DNA of 64,000 nucleotides from Candidatus Tectimicrobiota bacterium (GTDB lineage Bacteria > Tectomicrobia > Entotheonellia > Entotheonellales > Entotheonellaceae): positions 496,001 to 560,000 of the forward strand of contig BPKO01000001.1 of the NCBI GenBank assembly GCA_026005175.1. Direction: 5' to 3'. Positions 17,890 to 26,038 of this stretch are shown here, in pieces (position 1 is the stretch's first letter; each line of letters opens with the position of its first letter). A model generated the notes under the pieces. It was given only the letters and a program-made list of their open reading frames with translations. It had not been told where the DNA came from and searched no databases. Both the position numbers and the translations under genes were made by a program.

Positions 17890-18579
17890 ATGGCCCATGT
17901 GCTGGTCGTCGAGGACGAGCCGGACATTGCCGAGCTGGTACGCTACACCCTGGAGCAGCACGGCTACACGGCCGCCTGCGCGGCCTCGGGAGAAGAGGCG
18001 CTGGCCTCCCTGCGCACCCGCCTGCCCGACTTGATCGTCCTTGACCTCATGCTGCCGGGGATGGACGGCCTGGAAGTCTGCCGCTTGCTCAAGCACGACG
18101 CCCGCACCGCCAACCTTCCCATCGTCATGCTCACCGCCAGGGACAGCGAGGCCGATGTGGTGGTGGGTCTCGAGCTGGGCGCCGACGACTATCTCACCAA
18201 GCCCTTCAGTCCCCGCGTGCTGGTGGCCCGCATCAAGGCAGTACTGCGGCGACGCCAGGTGCCCTCTCCGGCCGAAAACGAGGTGATCGTGCGTGACCAG
18301 CTCGTGATTCACCCTGGCCGCCACCAAGTGCTGGTGGCGGGGCAGGTGGCAGCCCTCACCCCCACCGAGTTCCGCATCTTGCACTTGCTGGCGCGGCGCC
18401 CGGGCTGGGTATTTACCCGCGCGCAGATCGTTGCCCGGGTGCAGGGAGAGGAGGCGGCGGTCACCGAGCGGGCGGTGGACGTCCACATCGTGGCCCTGCG
18501 CCGCAAGCTGGGCCCCTGCGCCGGGCTCATCGAAACCATCCGCGGCGTTGGCTATCGCTTCAAGGCGCCGGAGGATTGA
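17890..18579 (+). CDS. phoB: PhoB-like DNA-binding response regulator
   Basis: 229-aa OmpR/PhoB-class regulator. The receiver domain has the acidic pair EDE (9-10), the phospho-acceptor Asp52 (IVLDLMLPGMDG) and the switch lysine in TKPFSPR. A winged-helix C-domain follows (LTPTEFRILHLLARRPGWVFTRAQI, ETIRGVGYRFK). ATG 17890 has AAGGAGCG upstream. The stop is 3 bases before the histidine kinase start. Phosphate as the signal is inferred only from PhoR-like architecture of the partner. Confidence 0.85.
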   Translation: MAHVLVVEDEPDIAELVRYTLEQHGYTAACAASGEEALASLRTRLPDLIVLDLMLPGMDGLEVCRLLKHDARTANLPIVMLTARDSEADVVVGLELGADDYLTKPFSPRVLVARIKAVLRRRQVPSPAENEVIVRDQLVIHPGRHQVLVAGQVAALTPTEFRILHLLARRPGWVFTRAQIVARVQGEEAAVTERAVDVHIVALRRKLGPCAGLIETIRGVGYRFKAPED

Positions 18580-18582
18580 GGC

Positions 18583-20394
18583 ATGCTGCGGGCGCGGCTT
18601 TTCTGGAAGCTGTATGCGGGCTGTGCTGCCCTGCTCCTTCTTACCCTGGCCGGAGCGAGCTGGCTCGTCGGGCAGCGCCTCGAGCGGCAGCTCATAGCGG
18701 AAGTGGAGCAGCAGCTGCACGCACACGCCGCGGCCTTGCGGGAGGTGGCACGGGAGGCACTGCGCACGGCGGAAGTAGCCACGCTGGGACAGCAAGTGCG
18801 CGGGCTGAGCGTGGCGCTTGGCGTGCGCTTAACGGTGCTGCGCGACGACGGATCCGTGCTGGCCGATTCGGCCGGACGCCCGGCGCCGGCCGAGCTCCAC
18901 CTCGAGCGTCCCGAAATCGAACAGGCTCGCCGCCACGGCCTGGGGAAAGCGGTGCGTCACAGCCACCTTCTGGGCCTGCGCATGCGCTACGTGGCCTTGG
19001 CCATCGTCGACGACGGACGGCTGCTGGGCTATGCGCGGGCGGCCTTGCCAGAAACGCAGGTGACGGCCAAGCAGGCCGCCTTCCGCCGCCGTCTTGCCGG
19101 CGCGGCCGCGCTTGCCGGACTCGGTGGCCTAGCGCTCGCGCTGCTGCTGGTGCGACGGCTGACGCGCCCGCTAACTGCCCTGGCCAGCACGGCCGAAGCC
19201 ATGGCGGCCGGCACCTATGACCGAGCGGTGCGCGTGCGGGCACAGGACGAGGTGGGGACCCTGGGGCGTGCCTTCAACCGCATGGCGCAAGACCTGCGCG
19301 AGCGCCTGACCACCCTCACTCGCGAGCATACGCAGCTCTTGGCCATTCTCGACAGCATGGTAGAGGGCGTGATTGCCGTTGACGCCGAGGAGCGCATCGT
19401 GCACCTCAACGACGCCGCCGGCGTGATCTTGCGCCTGAGCCCTGCCGAGGCGCTGGGCAAGCCCGTGTGGGAAGTGACCCGGGTGCGCCCCGTCGTCGAG
19501 GCGATTACTGCCACCCTGCGCCATGGCGGCAAGACCAGGCGCGAGGCTCGGGTGATGGGGCAAGGGGGCGAACAGGTCCTGTCGATCCACGCAGCGCCTT
19601 GGGGAAACGGACAGGGCAACGTGGCTGGTGCGGTGGTGGTCTTGCACGACGTCACCGACCTGCGCCGTCTGGAAACGGTGCGCCGTGATTTTGTGGCCAA
19701 CGTCTCGCACGAGCTCAAGACGCCGGTGACGGCCATCAAGGGCTTCGTCGAAACCCTGCGGGACAGTGCCCTCGATGACCGGGCGCAGGCCGAGCGCTTT
19801 CTCGACATCATCGCGCGCCACGCCGAGCGCCTACACACCATCATTGAAGACCTGCTCACTCTGGCCCGTCTCGAGCAGAGCCCTGAGGACGCTGCCCTGC
19901 CCCGCGACGCGCACTTGGTTGCCGAGGTCTTGCAGGCGGCCGTCCAGGACTGTGCGGCCAAGGCTGTGGCACGCCAGATCCGGATCGAGGTCCGCTGTGA
20001 CCCGGCGTTGCGTGCCCCCCTCAATGCGCCGCTGCTTGAGCAGGCGCTGGTCAACCTCCTCGATAACGCCATGAATGCCAGCAAAGACGGCAGCACGGTA
20101 TGGCTAGAAGCCGAACCCGAAGGCGGCGACCTCGTCATTCGGGTGCGCGACCAGGGCATCGGCATTGCCCCGCAGCACTTGCCGCGCATCTTCGAGCGCT
20201 TCTACCGGGTCGACAAGGCCCGCAGCCGCGAGCACGGCGGCACCGGGCTGGGGTTGGCCATCGTCAAGCACATTGCCCTGGCCCACGGCGGCAGGGTGTC
20301 GGTCACCAGCGCCGTGGGCCAGGGCAGCACCTTTTGCCTCCACCTGCCGCTTGCTGCAGCACCGCAGGCTTCCGCTGCGTCTGTAGCCACCTAG
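18583..20394 (+). CDS. phoR: PhoR-like sensor histidine kinase
   Basis: 603-aa membrane kinase. TM1 about 13-30, a periplasmic domain of roughly 130 residues, TM2 about 171-190, then HAMP, a PAS domain (about 250-355), HisKA with His376 (FVANVSHELKTPVTAIKGF), and HATPase with LLDNAMNASK, DQGIGIAPQ and GTGLGLAIVKH. This TM-HAMP-PAS-HisKA layout is that of PhoR of Gram-positive and delta-type bacteria. Co-transcribed with the PhoB-like regulator. No pst/phoU genes lie downstream. Confidence 0.85.
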   Translation: MLRARLFWKLYAGCAALLLLTLAGASWLVGQRLERQLIAEVEQQLHAHAAALREVAREALRTAEVATLGQQVRGLSVALGVRLTVLRDDGSVLADSAGRPAPAELHLERPEIEQARRHGLGKAVRHSHLLGLRMRYVALAIVDDGRLLGYARAALPETQVTAKQAAFRRRLAGAAALAGLGGLALALLLVRRLTRPLTALASTAEAMAAGTYDRAVRVRAQDEVGTLGRAFNRMAQDLRERLTTLTREHTQLLAILDSMVEGVIAVDAEERIVHLNDAAGVILRLSPAEALGKPVWEVTRVRPVVEAITATLRHGGKTRREARVMGQGGEQVLSIHAAPWGNGQGNVAGAVVVLHDVTDLRRLETVRRDFVANVSHELKTPVTAIKGFVETLRDSALDDRAQAERFLDIIARHAERLHTIIEDLLTLARLEQSPEDAALPRDAHLVAEVLQAAVQDCAAKAVARQIRIEVRCDPALRAPLNAPLLEQALVNLLDNAMNASKDGSTVWLEAEPEGGDLVIRVRDQGIGIAPQHLPRIFERFYRVDKARSREHGGTGLGLAIVKHIALAHGGRVSVTSAVGQGSTFCLHLPLAAAPQASAASVAT

Positions 20395-20421
20395 CCCCTC
20401 TGCATGGAGGCTCGTTCTGGC

Positions 20422-20443
20422 CCTGTTGCCATCTGGCAACAGG
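20422..20443 (+). terminator. Perfect 9-bp hairpin after phoR
   Basis: CCTGTTGCC (20422-20430) and GGCAACAGG (20435-20443) with the loop ATCT, 28 bases past the kinase stop. No T tract follows, so it may protect the 3' end or pause transcription rather than act as a classic intrinsic terminator. Confidence 0.4.
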
Positions 20444-20507
20444 CCGCCGTGGCCGTTTCTGTGCCCGCCACCTTGGCGAGCCTTTCTCCGTGTCGTCACG
20501 GGGTGAC

Positions 20508-20582
20508 AGCCACGTGGCAAAAGCGCCCTTGTGGCTCGGCCTCTCCCCTAGGGCGACACGCTGGCACGTGGCTTGCTTTTTT
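20508..20582 (+). terminator. Two-stem hairpin followed by T6 (terminator or attenuator)
   Basis: Outer stem AGCCACGTG (20508-20516) pairs with CACGTGGCT (20565-20573). Inner stem CGCCCT (20524-20529) pairs with AGGGCG (20550-20555). TGCTTTTTT follows (20574-20582). The length of the enclosed region is unusual for a simple terminator. Matches no riboswitch consensus I recognise. Confidence 0.45.
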
Positions 20583-20679
20583 AACCGAACAGCCCACCCT
20601 TTGGGTCCTGTCGGCGTTCCGCAGGAACCGCGTTGGGCAGGTGGTTCGGCAGTCTTCAGGAGTAGGGTACGCAGGCGGA

Positions 20680-20907
20680 ATGACTTTGGAGGAGTGCTTG
20701 CGGCAGTGCGCCATGCTCTCTAGCGGCGGTTATGTGTTATTACGGCGGGGCATGGCGGGAAAACCCAAACGCAAGAAGTGGAAAGTCAACGTGCGCAAGG
20801 GAGGGCGCGAGTTTACCGTCACCGGGCCCTCCTTGCATGCCGTTCTCTATCGGGCCGCCATGCTGCTCCAGCAACCGGTCCCTCGTTCCTGCTCTGAAGG
20901 GGGCTAG
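20680..20907 (+). CDS. Hypothetical small basic protein
   Basis: 75-aa ORF starting MTLEECLRQCAML, with a basic centre GKPKRKKWKVNVRKGGREFTV. It follows the structured region after phoR. No family recognised and no strong ribosome binding site (a weak GGAGTAGGG lies about 20 bases upstream). It overlaps the convergent methyltransferase stop by 4 bases. Coding is plausible but unproven. Confidence 0.35.
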   Translation: MTLEECLRQCAMLSSGGYVLLRRGMAGKPKRKKWKVNVRKGGREFTVTGPSLHAVLYRAAMLLQQPVPRSCSEGG

Positions 20908-21560
20908 GGGCGGCGCTCGGCCACGAACTGCCAGTGATAGGCGCCCGGGCGCCGCTGCTCGACGTCGCTCAGGCGCAGCAATTCAAAGTCGCGCAGCAGC
21001 GCCACCAGCTCGGCGGCATTACAGTAGTAGTGCGGGTGGTGCTTGTCCTCGGTTCCCTCATTGACAAAAGTATTGGGGGCAATTTCCCTGCCGGTGCGCA
21101 CGTCGACGTTGCGCTTCGACAGCATAGTCGCTTGCAGCAGGGCGCCGGGCTTGAGGACCCGGGCGATCTCGGCCAGCACCTGGCGCACCACCGTCTCATC
21201 GCCGTGGTAGATGACATTCCAGGCCAGCACGTAGTCCAGGCAGGCAGCGCGATAGGGCAAGGCGGTCATCTGCGCCTGGCACAACAGCAGCCGGCTGCCC
21301 CGCAGGTTGCCGTCCTGCCGCAGGTAAGCCAGACCGTGCCAGCTGGCATCGCAGGCATAGACGACAAACCCTTGCTGGGCCAGGAAGCGGGCGTGGCGTC
21401 CTACCCCGCAGCCCAAGTCGAGCACCGTGCGCACGCCCCGCGCCCGCAACAGCGGCACCACCGCCTGCACTTCGGCCTCCGGTTCAAGCCAGGCGGCTCG
21501 CCCTGCCTCTGTCTGCCAGCGCGCATCCCAGGCCTCAAAAGCGGTATCGGTGCGGGTCAT
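20904..21560 (-). CDS. Class I SAM-dependent methyltransferase
   Basis: 218-aa Rossmann methyltransferase. The SAM-binding motif I is LDLGCGVGRHARFL, followed by acidic motif II (YACDAS), QAQMTALPYRAACLDYVLAWNV and VLKPGALLQATMLSKRN. The layout resembles the TehB/Methyltransf_11 class; the substrate cannot be told. ATG 21560 is chosen over an earlier start because of the GGAG 10 bases upstream. Confidence 0.78.
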   Translation of the reverse strand: MTRTDTAFEAWDARWQTEAGRAAWLEPEAEVQAVVPLLRARGVRTVLDLGCGVGRHARFLAQQGFVVYACDASWHGLAYLRQDGNLRGSRLLLCQAQMTALPYRAACLDYVLAWNVIYHGDETVVRQVLAEIARVLKPGALLQATMLSKRNVDVRTGREIAPNTFVNEGTEDKHHPHYYCNAAELVALLRDFELLRLSDVEQRRPGAYHWQFVAERRP

Positions 21561-21623
21561 CTGGCGTTTGCTCCGCAATACTTTGGGGCTTGCGCCTATG
21601 TCTCGCCGTAGAGATACCGCCTG

Positions 21624-21652
21624 ATGGTACCAGAGCTTTCGCGGATAGACAA
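21624..21652 (-). promoter_or_regulatory. Sigma70-type promoter for the methyltransferase gene
   Basis: On the minus strand TTGTCT (21647-21652), a 17-base spacer and TACCAT (21624-21629), about 65 bases upstream of the start codon. This separates the methyltransferase from the ParA gene upstream. Confidence 0.4.
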
Positions 21653-21704
21653 GCCACGGGAGCGGCTGCCGGGGCGATCTGACCGGTTTCCCACCGGCTG
21701 CGGA

Positions 21705-22712
21705 TTACGGTGGCCTGCTGTGGCATGGCCCCTCCAGCCCAATGCGTTGCCCAATCTTGAGCGCCAGAGCGCGGAAGTCGCGGTAGCAACCCTGAACTGC
21801 CTGCGCATGTCCACCAATTGCGCCATCGGCGGGTTTAAGCGCAAACATCGGCTTCCGTGCTTCCTGTGCCAGTGGCATGAGGCTTCGATAGTGCTTGAGC
21901 GTGGCAAGGCAAGAGGGGTCGGTGTCGATAGTCAGCGAGGTCTCTTGGTCTTGTCCGAGCACCGATCGCGCGTACTCGTTCGGAATGCGGTCCATCCAGC
22001 GGTTGTAGGCCTTGACGGGACGGTCCAGACGAATGGCGTGCTGCATAACGACGTACCCCACGGGCTCCATCGTACCGTGAGGAAGCGCCAAGTCCAGCTC
22101 CTGAGGTTTGCGCTCCCGTCGCTCTCGCCATTCCTCACGCCAGCGCCGCAGCGTAGGGCCGAGATTCCGCAGCCCCTGCAGCGAGAAAAGATCTGCGGCG
22201 AGTGGCACGACGACGTAATCGGCCGCCACCATGGCCGCTCGATTGAGCGCACCGAGATTGGGGCCAATGTCAATCAAAACGAGCTGCGCCTCCCGAGCCA
22301 GGGCAGCCTGGCGAAGAATACGCCACAAGGCCGAAAGAACGCGAAAAGCCCGGGGCTTGCGGTCTAGGCAGTCAGGCCATTGGGAAGAGAGTTCGTCCTC
22401 CGCCAAGGACAGCCAAAGGTCGCCCACCACCAGACCCAACCCCGGCGCCACGTCTTCGATGTGGGGCTCGGCGATGTCCCCGATGCCTTCCAGAATCGGA
22501 CTGAGGGCACCAAAGACGGTCGCGCGCGTTGGCGCTTCCCATAACGCCTCTAGGCGATCTTCGTCGAGAAACATGCCGGTGAGGTTTGCCTGGGGATCGA
22601 GGTCGGCGGCAATCACCGAGAAGCCAAGGTCGGCGTACATCCATGCAAGATGGTAGACGAGCGAGGTCTTGCCCACACCGCCCTTGTGGTTGAAGAACGC
22701 GACGGTTCTCAT
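21705..22712 (-). CDS. ParA/Soj-family P-loop ATPase
   Basis: 335-aa ParA-type ATPase with deviant Walker A HKGGVGKTSLVYHLA near the N-terminus, switch I AADLDPQANLTGMFLD and LVLIDIGPNLGALNRAAMVAADYVVVPL. ParA proteins dimerise on ATP and position DNA or protein cargo. No parB or parS-like partner is adjacent. Instead its ATG overlaps the stop of the AlbA/RecG-like gene by 4 bases, making a tight two-gene operon. About 65 residues longer than typical Soj. Base composition looks slightly lower in GC than the neighbours, consistent with an accessory module. Confidence 0.8.
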   Translation of the reverse strand: MRTVAFFNHKGGVGKTSLVYHLAWMYADLGFSVIAADLDPQANLTGMFLDEDRLEALWEAPTRATVFGALSPILEGIGDIAEPHIEDVAPGLGLVVGDLWLSLAEDELSSQWPDCLDRKPRAFRVLSALWRILRQAALAREAQLVLIDIGPNLGALNRAAMVAADYVVVPLAADLFSLQGLRNLGPTLRRWREEWRERRERKPQELDLALPHGTMEPVGYVVMQHAIRLDRPVKAYNRWMDRIPNEYARSVLGQDQETSLTIDTDPSCLATLKHYRSLMPLAQEARKPMFALKPADGAIGGHAQAVQGCYRDFRALALKIGQRIGLEGPCHSRPP

Positions 22713-23899
22713 GGCGCCGGCCTCACCGTGACCAGCACCCACGTGGGGGTAAATCGGAACTCGGGTGGCGGATTCCCGTTTTCGGCCAGTGCCTTCTCGG
22801 CCAAAAGAAGGCCCAGCCCAAACCGCTGCGCGAAGCCAAGATGGTACATGATTTCGGCGATCAGGGGATTACGGTAGTCCGTTGCCCCCTTGCCGAAGTT
22901 CTGCTCATTCACTTGCCCGTACAAGCCGCCGGGACTGTGAATTTCCACCCGATCAGAAAACCAGTAGACACGTACGGGGGCATTTGTTCCTTGATAGCTG
23001 CGATGCATAATGGCATTGCGGGTGTACTGTCGGAGTGCTTCCAGTGGGTAGTCGGGGGTCTGGTGCTCGCGCGCGAGGCCGGCTACCTTCGTGCGCAGCG
23101 AGATGTTGAGCGCGAGCAGTTCTTCTAGGCGCCGCAGAATGTCTTCAAGCCGACCCGTCAGCTCTTTTCGATCGCGAATGGGATCCGTGAGCGCCCCGCC
23201 CGCAAGACGCAGGAACTGAACGTACGCTCCGGGCACCCACCGCTGGGGATCGCGGCCAAAGGCCAGGATGGCCCCGTAGTTTGGCGCTCCGTTGGTCAAG
23301 AGGCGAAGGGAATACAGCTGCTGCTCAAGCGGGCGTGTATTCTGCTCTAGGACGTCCAGCGCCACCGCACGGGGGAGATATTGGGTGCGGAGGTAATCGA
23401 GATCCAGATCATTCAGGGTGGCACCGGGCACAGGCGTATGATCGAAGGGAAGGTGATGTGCGCGACGTCGCTCCGCCAGGCGTTGTTCCTCCTCAGGGGT
23501 GGCCTGGCGTGCTGTCGGGCCAATTTTCACCCATACACGACCTTGGTAGCGTACTGGAGGGTCGCTACTCGGAAAAACGGTAATGACCACGATGTCGCAG
23601 TCATCAAGTGTCCGCTTTTCCACGAGCATAGAAGGCAAGGGTAAGATGTTGCCGTCATCCCGCATGCTCGCGAGGTCGCGCAGCAGTCGATCTGTGATCG
23701 GAAGAGACGCGCAGCGACCATCATCTTGGACACCGATCAGAATCACCCCAGGCCGTCCATATCCCGCCAAATCGTTCGCAAACGCACAAATGTTACGGCG
23801 AATCCCGCTTCGATCGGCAGCAGAAGGCTTACGTTCAATCAAGTCTGATTCCAAATCAAAGCGCATCTGATTAAGTTCTTCATCGGTGTACGGTCTCAT
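22709..23899 (-). CDS. AlbA_2-domain ATP-binding protein (RecG-like/COG2865 type)
   Basis: 396-aa protein. The N-terminal AlbA_2 (Schlafen-related, PF04326-like) domain shows ESDLIERKPSAADRSGIRR, AFANDLAG and GVILIGVQDDG. The C-terminal HATPase_c_4-type part shows ALRQYTRNAIMHRSYQGTN, FSDRVEIHSPGGLYG and YRNPLIAEIMYHLGFAQRFG. Proteins of this layout are annotated as predicted regulators or RecG-like and often occur in mobile or defence islands, but their biochemistry is poorly known. Start ATG 23899 after GGAG. First gene of the operon with the ParA ATPase, between a methyltransferase and tRNA-Asn. Confidence 0.8.
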   Translation of the reverse strand: MRPYTDEELNQMRFDLESDLIERKPSAADRSGIRRNICAFANDLAGYGRPGVILIGVQDDGRCASLPITDRLLRDLASMRDDGNILPLPSMLVEKRTLDDCDIVVITVFPSSDPPVRYQGRVWVKIGPTARQATPEEEQRLAERRRAHHLPFDHTPVPGATLNDLDLDYLRTQYLPRAVALDVLEQNTRPLEQQLYSLRLLTNGAPNYGAILAFGRDPQRWVPGAYVQFLRLAGGALTDPIRDRKELTGRLEDILRRLEELLALNISLRTKVAGLAREHQTPDYPLEALRQYTRNAIMHRSYQGTNAPVRVYWFSDRVEIHSPGGLYGQVNEQNFGKGATDYRNPLIAEIMYHLGFAQRFGLGLLLAEKALAENGNPPPEFRFTPTWVLVTVRPAP

Positions 23900-24259
23900 G
23901 ACTTCTGGGGCTCCTCCGCAGCCTCCAGCAACTTCCCCATGTCTCATGCACACGCAGGGCTCTGAAGCCCGACTCGTGCCGAAAGAAATGCCGAGTCATG
24001 GCCATCCGCGTTCCCCTTATGGATAGACCCCAGCACGGACGCCCTCGCCCGCCGCGAGGCGTATTGTATCTCCTAGCGCCCTGGCTCATCATCGTTGCAG
24101 GACGCTAGGAGGTACCAAACGGGAGGCCACAAGGCGGTTGCAGGAGCGGCGCCTCATCAGGGCAGACAGCGGAAGCGGTAACTCCACACCGCAGACTCTC
24201 GCCCCAACGTGCTGCTACTCTCAGCAAGGCGTCGCGTAGAGATGGAGAGATAGGGAAAG
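23900..24259. other. Non-coding interval between AlbA gene and tRNA-Asn
   Basis: 360 bases with no convincing gene. It holds the inverted repeat listed at 24070-24111 and presumably the promoter of the AlbA/ParA operon, though no clear -35/-10 pair was recognised. No integrase remnant and no repeat of the tRNA 3' end were seen. Confidence 0.5.
24070..24111. repeat. Inverted repeat, 9-bp arms
   Basis: CTCCTAGCG (24070-24078) and CGCTAGGAG (24103-24111) with a 24-base spacer. No T tract. It could be a protein-binding site, a transcript hairpin or a trace of an element boundary. Confidence 0.5.
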
Positions 24260-24332
24260 CTCCCCGGGCCGGATTCGAACCAGCGACCAGTTGGTTAACA
24301 GCCAACCGCTCTACCTGCTGAGCTACCGGGGA
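24260..24332 (-). tRNA. tRNA-Asn (GTT)
   Basis: 73-nt cloverleaf on the minus strand: acceptor TCCCCGG pairs with CCGGGGA, D-arm AGCTCAGCAGGTAGAGC, anticodon loop CTGTTAA (anticodon GTT), and T-loop GGTTCGAATCC. CCA is not encoded. Asn GUU tRNA is a queuosine target, and queG lies immediately divergent. Confidence 0.96.
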
Positions 24333-24345
24333 AGGCGACGCCGAT

Positions 24346-24373
24346 ATTATACCCTATTTTGCGCGAGCGTCCA
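24346..24373 (-). promoter_or_regulatory. Promoter of tRNA-Asn
   Basis: On the minus strand a perfect TATAAT (24346-24351) with TGGACG (24368-24373) 16 bases upstream. Transcription would begin just before the tRNA 5' end. Confidence 0.55.
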
Positions 24374-24439
24374 GAGGGAAATGCCGGGCTGCCGCGGCGT
24401 GCGGTAAAATTGGGCAAAGCGCCGCAGGGGAGCACCCGC

Positions 24440-25504
24440 ATGCACGCCACGCTGTCGCGCCGCGAACTCACCGAGCGCCTCAAGGCCCACGCTCTGGCGC
24501 TGGGCTTCGACTTGGTGGGCGTGGCCCCGGTGCAAGAAAGCCCGGAGCTGGCCTTTTTCGAGCGCTGGCTGGAAGCCGGTTATGCCGGTGAGATGCACTA
24601 CTTACAGCGCAGCCGCGCGCGCCGTCTTGACCCGCGCCAGGTGCTGCCCGAGGTGCAGTCGATCGTCGTCTGCGGTCTCAACTACGACACCGACGCCCCC
24701 TACTCTACCGAACAGCCCGATCCCTGCCGCGGCTGGATCGCCCGCTATGCCTGGGGCAAGGACTACCACCAGGTGGTACTCGACAAGCTCCAGCAGTTGG
24801 AAGCCTTTTTGCACCAGCTGGTGCCCACCGCCCGCAGCAAGCCCTACGTGGATACCGGCCCGGTGGTGGAGCGCGTGCACGCCAAGTACGCTGGCCTGGG
24901 CTGGTTTGGCAAGAACACGTGCCTGCTCAATACCCGCCTGGGCTCGTGGTTCTTCTTGGGCGAGCTGCTGGTGAGCATCCCTCTGGAGTACGATCGTCCC
25001 ACGCCAGACCACTGCGGCACCTGCCGGCGCTGCCTTGACGCTTGCCCCACCCAGGCCTTTCCGGCCCCCTACGTGCTCGACGCGCGGCGCTGCATTTCTT
25101 ACTTGACCATCGAGCTCAAAGGAGCCATTCCCGAGGCGCTGCGCCCGCTCATGGGCAACCACGTCTTTGGCTGCGACATCTGCCAGGACGTCTGTCCCTG
25201 GAACCGCAAGCGGCGCTTTACCCGCGAGCCCGAGTTGCAGCCGCGCCCCGCCCAGCACCACCCGCCGCTGGCCGAGCTGGCCCAGCTCACCCCGGAGGCC
25301 TTCCGCCAGCGCTTCCGCGGCACGGCGCTCGAGCGCGCCAAGCGCCGCGGCCTGCTGCGCAACGTCTGCGTGGCCATGGGCAACTCCGGCAACCCGGACT
25401 TTATTCCCCTGCTGGAGCGCCTGAGTGCGGACGAAGACGCGCTGGTGCGCGAGCACGCCGCCTGGGCCCTGGCGCGGTTGCGCCAGCAAGCCTCAGTCGG
25501 CTGA
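24440..25504 (+). CDS. queG: Epoxyqueuosine reductase
   Basis: QueG reduces epoxyqueuosine to queuosine in GUN tRNAs, using cobalamin and two [4Fe-4S] clusters. The 354-aa protein has SKPYVDTGPVVER (conserved Asp), the first ferredoxin motif CGTCRRCLDACPTQAF, then RRCISYLT, and the second FGCDICQDVCPWN. A C-terminal HEAT-like repeat holds NVCVAMGNSGNPDF. Start ATG 24440, with GGGGAG upstream. It is divergent from tRNA-Asn(GTT), one of its expected substrates, and its 3' end overlaps convergent def by 12 bases. Confidence 0.95.
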   Translation: MHATLSRRELTERLKAHALALGFDLVGVAPVQESPELAFFERWLEAGYAGEMHYLQRSRARRLDPRQVLPEVQSIVVCGLNYDTDAPYSTEQPDPCRGWIARYAWGKDYHQVVLDKLQQLEAFLHQLVPTARSKPYVDTGPVVERVHAKYAGLGWFGKNTCLLNTRLGSWFFLGELLVSIPLEYDRPTPDHCGTCRRCLDACPTQAFPAPYVLDARRCISYLTIELKGAIPEALRPLMGNHVFGCDICQDVCPWNRKRRFTREPELQPRPAQHHPPLAELAQLTPEAFRQRFRGTALERAKRRGLLRNVCVAMGNSGNPDFIPLLERLSADEDALVREHAAWALARLRQQASVG

Positions 25505-26023
25505 GCCGTACTTGATGAACTCTTCTAGAAAGGCCAGGCTGCGCAGGTCGCGCATGCGATCGAGGTAGACGTGCCCCTGCAGGTGGTCGACCTCGTGCTG
25601 GATGACGCGGGCGTGGAAGCCTTCGGCGATCACTTCCACCGGCTTGCCCTCGCGGTCGTAGGCGCGCAGGCGCAGGCGGGTGTAACGCGGCACCAGGCCG
25701 CGCAAGTCGGGAATGCTGAGGCAGCCTTCCCAGTCTTCCGCCTGCTCCTCGCTCAAGGGGGTAATCTGGGGGTTGATGTAAACCGACAGCGGCACCGGGG
25801 GCGTCTGGGAATGGCGCACGCCGGCCGGCACTTCCATGACGAAGATCTGCTGCGACACGTGCACCTGCGGCGCCGCCAGGCCGACGCCGTCGTACTCGTG
25901 CATGGTCTCGATCATGCTGTCGATGAGTTGCTGCATCGCCGGGGTGGAGATGGCTTCGACAGGCACCGGCTTGGCCACCTGACGCAGCACCGGGTGGCCA
26001 AGCCGGGCAACTTTGAGAATCAT
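25493..26023 (-). CDS. def: Peptide deformylase
   Basis: 176-aa metallo-enzyme removing the N-formyl group from nascent proteins. All three motifs are intact: GVGLAAPQVH, EGCLSIPD (Cys101) and QHEVDHLQG (His143, Glu144, His147). It lies downstream of the cobalamin adenosyltransferase gene (15-base gap). No fmt gene is adjacent. Confidence 0.96.
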   Translation of the reverse strand: MILKVARLGHPVLRQVAKPVPVEAISTPAMQQLIDSMIETMHEYDGVGLAAPQVHVSQQIFVMEVPAGVRHSQTPPVPLSVYINPQITPLSEEQAEDWEGCLSIPDLRGLVPRYTRLRLRAYDREGKPVEVIAEGFHARVIQHEVDHLQGHVYLDRMRDLRSLAFLEEFIKYGSAD

Positions 26024-26038
26024 CGCGGACAGGCTCCT

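Noticed and set aside
20404-20679. N-terminal extension of the 75-aa small ORF
   Set aside because: The extended frame crosses the hairpins after phoR and has no coding character; the structured RNA interpretation fits better.
24105-24305. 66-aa minus-strand frame over the tRNA
   Set aside because: It runs into tRNA-Asn and lacks a ribosome binding site; the tRNA explains the sequence.
21705-24332. Integrated element with integrase and att repeats
   Set aside because: No integrase gene and no repeat of the tRNA 3' end were seen; only gene content and position hint at mobility.
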